A DNA stretch of 64,000 nt, taken from positions 2,349,349-2,413,348 of the forward strand of contig NC_015520.1 in the NCBI RefSeq assembly GCF_000213255.1, given 5' to 3'. The DNA is from Mahella australiensis 50-1 BON (lineage in GTDB: Bacteria; Bacillota; Clostridia; Mahellales; Mahellaceae). How positions within the stretch are numbered: the stretch's first letter is position 1; each line of letters starts with the position of its first letter. The notes beneath the pieces are model-generated. The model had not been told where the DNA came from and made no database searches. It saw only the letters and a list, made by a program, of their open reading frames with translations. Shown one piece after another: positions 61,147 through 64,000 of this stretch. Position numbers and translations under genes: made by a program.

Positions 61147-64000
61147 ATGGAACTTATCCTACAACGAGGATTACCACACCAGGAAAAAGCTGTAGATGCA
61201 ATAAGTGCTGCTTTGAATGGGGTACAGATAACTTCTCCTGTACAATTTTATGAAAATCCAAGTATTTCTCTTTCTGATCCTAAACTAGCTGCAAACATTA
61301 GAGAAATTCAAAAAAATATACCTGCAGAATATCGAAGCAGTATGCCTATTGGTGACTGCTTGAATATTGATATTAAAATGGAAACTGGTACAGGAAAGAC
61401 TTACGTTTATACACATACTATATATGAGCTTCATAAACGTTACGGACTTAATAAGTTTATTATCGCTGTACCTTCACTTGCGATTAAAGCGGGAACAGCA
61501 CAGTTTTTGCGTGATGAATATGTAAAGCGACATTTTTCCGATGTTTGTGGCTATGGTACAGAAATTGAGGTTGGAGTACTAGAAGCGCCAAAAAACAAGA
61601 AAAAAGGGCGCTCCTATTTCCCGAGTGTTGTGAGCGACTTTGTAAAAGGTTCTTGCCAGAACACGAAGAAGATTTATGTATTATTAGTTAATATGCAACT
61701 ACTTGTTGTCCGATCAAATGGTATGCTTAGCCGTGACGATTATGATTATGGAGTAGAAGGTTTTTATAGACCACTTGATGCTATTCGTGCAACAAACCCT
61801 GTTGTTATTATTGATGAGCCACACAGATTTTCTCGTGACCAGAAGGCATTTAAGGTTATCGTTGATGAAATAAAACCACAGTGTATTATACGCTTTGGTG
61901 CTACCTTCCCTGAAACTACAAGTGGACGTGGAAAAAACAAAATAACCGTAAAAGACTACCAAAACCTACTCTATGATTTGAATGCCTGTGAGTCTTTTAA
62001 TCAAAATTTGATAAAGGGAGTAACAAAGGAGCATTTTGAACCAGTATCTAAGCGTGAAGAAAAGGTGAAAATCACTTCCATCACAAGCAAGGATTCTATT
62101 ACCTTTCAGTATAAAAAGCGTGATGAATCGACTAGAACATTTACTCTTAAAATTGGAGATTCACTATCTATCATTAATGAAGCTTTTGAGGGAATTGCGG
62201 TTCATGCTATTGGCAAATCAACAGTTGAGTTTTCTAATGGTATTCAAAAGTCAACTGGTGAGGAATTGAATGTGGATATCTATATGACTTCTTATCAAGA
62301 GCAGATGATGCGTCTTGCCCTTGAGCGCCATTTTGAAACAGAAAAAACAAACTTTTGCGGTCGCAATTTCAAGATCAAGACATTGGCATTATTCTTTATC
62401 GATGATATATCATCATACCGACCAAACGAGGAAGGTAAAACCCCTTATCTATTACAAGCTTTTGAGAGATTGCTTAAGGAACGGATAGAATCGGTTCTAT
62501 CTACCCTCGGTGAGCATGATACAGAATATCGGGCATATCTGGAAGCAAGTCTTGCAGATATTTCTGCTTGCCATGCAGGCTATTTTTCACAAGACAATAG
62601 CGATTCGGATGAAGATATAGCAAAAGAAGTAGAAACCATCCTTCATGGGAAAAAGCAGCTTCTCTCTTTTAAGAATAAAGACGGTAGCTATAACACTTTA
62701 CGTTTTCTATTTTCAAAATGGACACTTAAAGAGGGCTGGGATAATCCTAATGTATTTACGATAGCTAAACTGCGTTCTAGTGGAAGTGAAAACAGTAAAC
62801 TGCAAGAGGTTGGGCGAGGTTTACGACTACCTGTAGATGAGAATGGTAATCGAATCTCCAATGAAGAATTCCAGCTTAATTATATTGTCGACTTCACAGA
62901 GGCAGACTTTGCTAAACGATTAATAGACCAAATAAACGGAGAAATTTCACAAGCTTCTTCTATTAGCGAAGAAAGATTGGAACAAGTGGCTAAGAAACTC
63001 GGCATGACTTCAGATGAGCTTTTTGATGCGCTATATGATAAACATTACATAGACAGGCGATTAAATATAAAACCCGATACAAAGGACGCCTTCTTTGCAG
63101 AATATCCGGACTTTGCTACAGGATTGTCTTCAGGTAAGGTAAAAGACCGAAATGTAGCAAAAACAAAACCTGTAAAAATTCGTAAAGCTGTTTACAGTGA
63201 AATACGCGAATTATGGGAAGCAATCAATCAACGATACCTACTTTTCTATGATGATGATTTGGATGCTGATATGGCTAAGGTTGTTTTATCATTACTGGAA
63301 AAACCAGGTGTTTTTACAGACGTTGTCATGACTAGTTCCAGAGACATCGTTAAGAGCGATGGCTCACAGATGACGATTGTTTCAGATACAGGTGCTCAAT
63401 ATATAGTATCCAAACCTATTCCCTACAATGAATTTCTTAAGAGGATTACAAAAGCTACAAACATTCCAATTAAAGTATTGCATGAGGCATTGTGTGAGTA
63501 TGTAAAGAGGAATGGAACTATTAATCCAGAACATATTAATGAAAATTCTGTCAGCATGTTTATCCAACAGTTTCATGACTGGAGAAGCAATAATTTGCAA
63601 GGTCGATTCCATTATGCAAAAAGTAATACGCCTGTTGGTGCAACAGCACTCACCTATTCAGACGGTTCTCCACGTGAAGATATTGCACAGGGACGTATTG
63701 GTACAAAGATAGCTCCGGGAACTCCAAGTGAGAAGTATTTATATGATGCTTTCGCTTATGATTCACCGTTGGAACAAAAGAATATTATGTCGGACATCGA
63801 AGAAGTCATTGTATATGGAAAAATTCCACGTAGCAGCATTGCCATACCGACTATTACCGGTGGAATGTACAGTCCAGACTTCATGTATGTTGTAAGAAGG
63901 ACTTCTGGTGAGAAAGAGCTTAACATTGTAGTCGAAACAAAAGACGTTGAAAATAAATCCGACTTACGCGGTACAGAAAAAGTAAAAATTGATTGTGCTC
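61147..64000 (+). CDS. res: Type III restriction endonuclease Res subunit (3' end beyond the window)
   Basis: At least 951 codons are open from the ATG at 61147 (GGAGGG 6 bases upstream) to the window end without a stop. It is a superfamily 2 helicase-nuclease: Walker A METGTGKT (78-85), DEPH box (223-226), a later motif VGRGLRL (555-561), then near the C-terminus the PD-(D/E)xK nuclease residues Asp911 (YSPDF), Glu930 and Lys932 (VVETKD). It cuts DNA when Mod meets unmodified sites. Typical family length is about 970-1000 residues, so only the last few dozen codons are missing. No frameshift noted. Confidence 0.88.
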   Translation, partial: MELILQRGLPHQEKAVDAISAALNGVQITSPVQFYENPSISLSDPKLAANIREIQKNIPAEYRSSMPIGDCLNIDIKMETGTGKTYVYTHTIYELHKRYGLNKFIIAVPSLAIKAGTAQFLRDEYVKRHFSDVCGYGTEIEVGVLEAPKNKKKGRSYFPSVVSDFVKGSCQNTKKIYVLLVNMQLLVVRSNGMLSRDDYDYGVEGFYRPLDAIRATNPVVIIDEPHRFSRDQKAFKVIVDEIKPQCIIRFGATFPETTSGRGKNKITVKDYQNLLYDLNACESFNQNLIKGVTKEHFEPVSKREEKVKITSITSKDSITFQYKKRDESTRTFTLKIGDSLSIINEAFEGIAVHAIGKSTVEFSNGIQKSTGEELNVDIYMTSYQEQMMRLALERHFETEKTNFCGRNFKIKTLALFFIDDISSYRPNEEGKTPYLLQAFERLLKERIESVLSTLGEHDTEYRAYLEASLADISACHAGYFSQDNSDSDEDIAKEVETILHGKKQLLSFKNKDGSYNTLRFLFSKWTLKEGWDNPNVFTIAKLRSSGSENSKLQEVGRGLRLPVDENGNRISNEEFQLNYIVDFTEADFAKRLIDQINGEISQASSISEERLEQVAKKLGMTSDELFDALYDKHYIDRRLNIKPDTKDAFFAEYPDFATGLSSGKVKDRNVAKTKPVKIRKAVYSEIRELWEAINQRYLLFYDDDLDADMAKVVLSLLEKPGVFTDVVMTSSRDIVKSDGSQMTIVSDTGAQYIVSKPIPYNEFLKRITKATNIPIKVLHEALCEYVKRNGTINPEHINENSVSMFIQQFHDWRSNNLQGRFHYAKSNTPVGATALTYSDGSPREDIAQGRIGTKIAPGTPSEKYLYDAFAYDSPLEQKNIMSDIEEVIVYGKIPRSSIAIPTITGGMYSPDFMYVVRRTSGEKELNIVVETKDVENKSDLRGTEKVKIDCA

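Noticed and set aside
61714-61962. Leftward 82-codon frame within the res gene
   Set aside because: It is antisense to conserved helicase motifs of Res and lacks a ribosome site.

Overview
The window is a chromosome segment of a Gram-positive anaerobe of the class Clostridia. Supporting this are an AbrB regulator beside rsmI and yabB, a CIRCE-controlled groESL operon, a PdxR-controlled pdxST pair, a FemX-type peptidoglycan enzyme, an NfnAB-type bifurcating transhydrogenase and a ferredoxin:thioredoxin reductase. Coding sequence up to about 58.9 kb favours the ATA isoleucine codon; a saccharolytic, Mahella- or Thermoanaerobacterales-like organism would fit, but the species cannot be proved from the sequence alone. 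No rRNA, tRNA or CRISPR array was seen.

Layout. 0.2-10 kb: HerA-NurA DNA-end processing pair, abrB, rsmI/trmN6 and a four-gene Gld-type ABC system. 10-14 kb: femX-alr-dgoD operon (cell-wall bridge enzyme, divergent alanine racemase, galactonate dehydratase) and a PAP2 phosphatase. 14-22.5 kb: sugar-use cluster with TIM-barrel isomerase, PHP phosphoesterase, a carbohydrate ABC importer without its own ATPase, a GntR/LacI-type repressor with visible operator palindromes, and a Gfo/Idh/MocA dehydrogenase. 22.6-26.7 kb: FTR-rubredoxin fusion plus glutaredoxin, an M1-type lipoprotein peptidase and an ABC exporter. 26.8-32.1 kb: a tightly coupled six-gene operon, ubiD-ubiA-ubiX followed by a complete NMT1-type ABC importer. 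32.2-49 kb: patatin with a newly noticed 51-residue membrane peptide gene, an alpha-oxoamine synthase, nitroreductase, groESL, an Ogg-type glycosylase, nfnAB, a P-loop/Asp23 protein, a Lon-like protease, pdxR-pdxST, a UroD-like protein and phosphofructokinase.

49.1-58.9 kb is a decaying, IS-rich zone. It holds a broken class II aldolase, two truncated isomerase pieces, the 3' stub of glucose-6-phosphate isomerase, an IS1202/ISNCY-type element with a 16-bp target duplication, and an IS21-family element. Between them lie an intact satD-DUF3307 pair with a long structured leader and an isomerase/dehydrogenase pair. From 58.9 kb to the end, codon use changes (more ATT, lower G+C) and a type III restriction-modification system with its own small regulator begins directly after the IS21 end; its Res gene runs off the window.

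The points most worth following up are the ubiDAX-importer operon (possible uptake and maturation of an aromatic quinone precursor), the satD-DUF3307 pair with its leader and hairpin, the femX-coupled atypical alanine racemase, the nested stem structures in both IS elements, and the matched operator palindromes of the sugar cluster.
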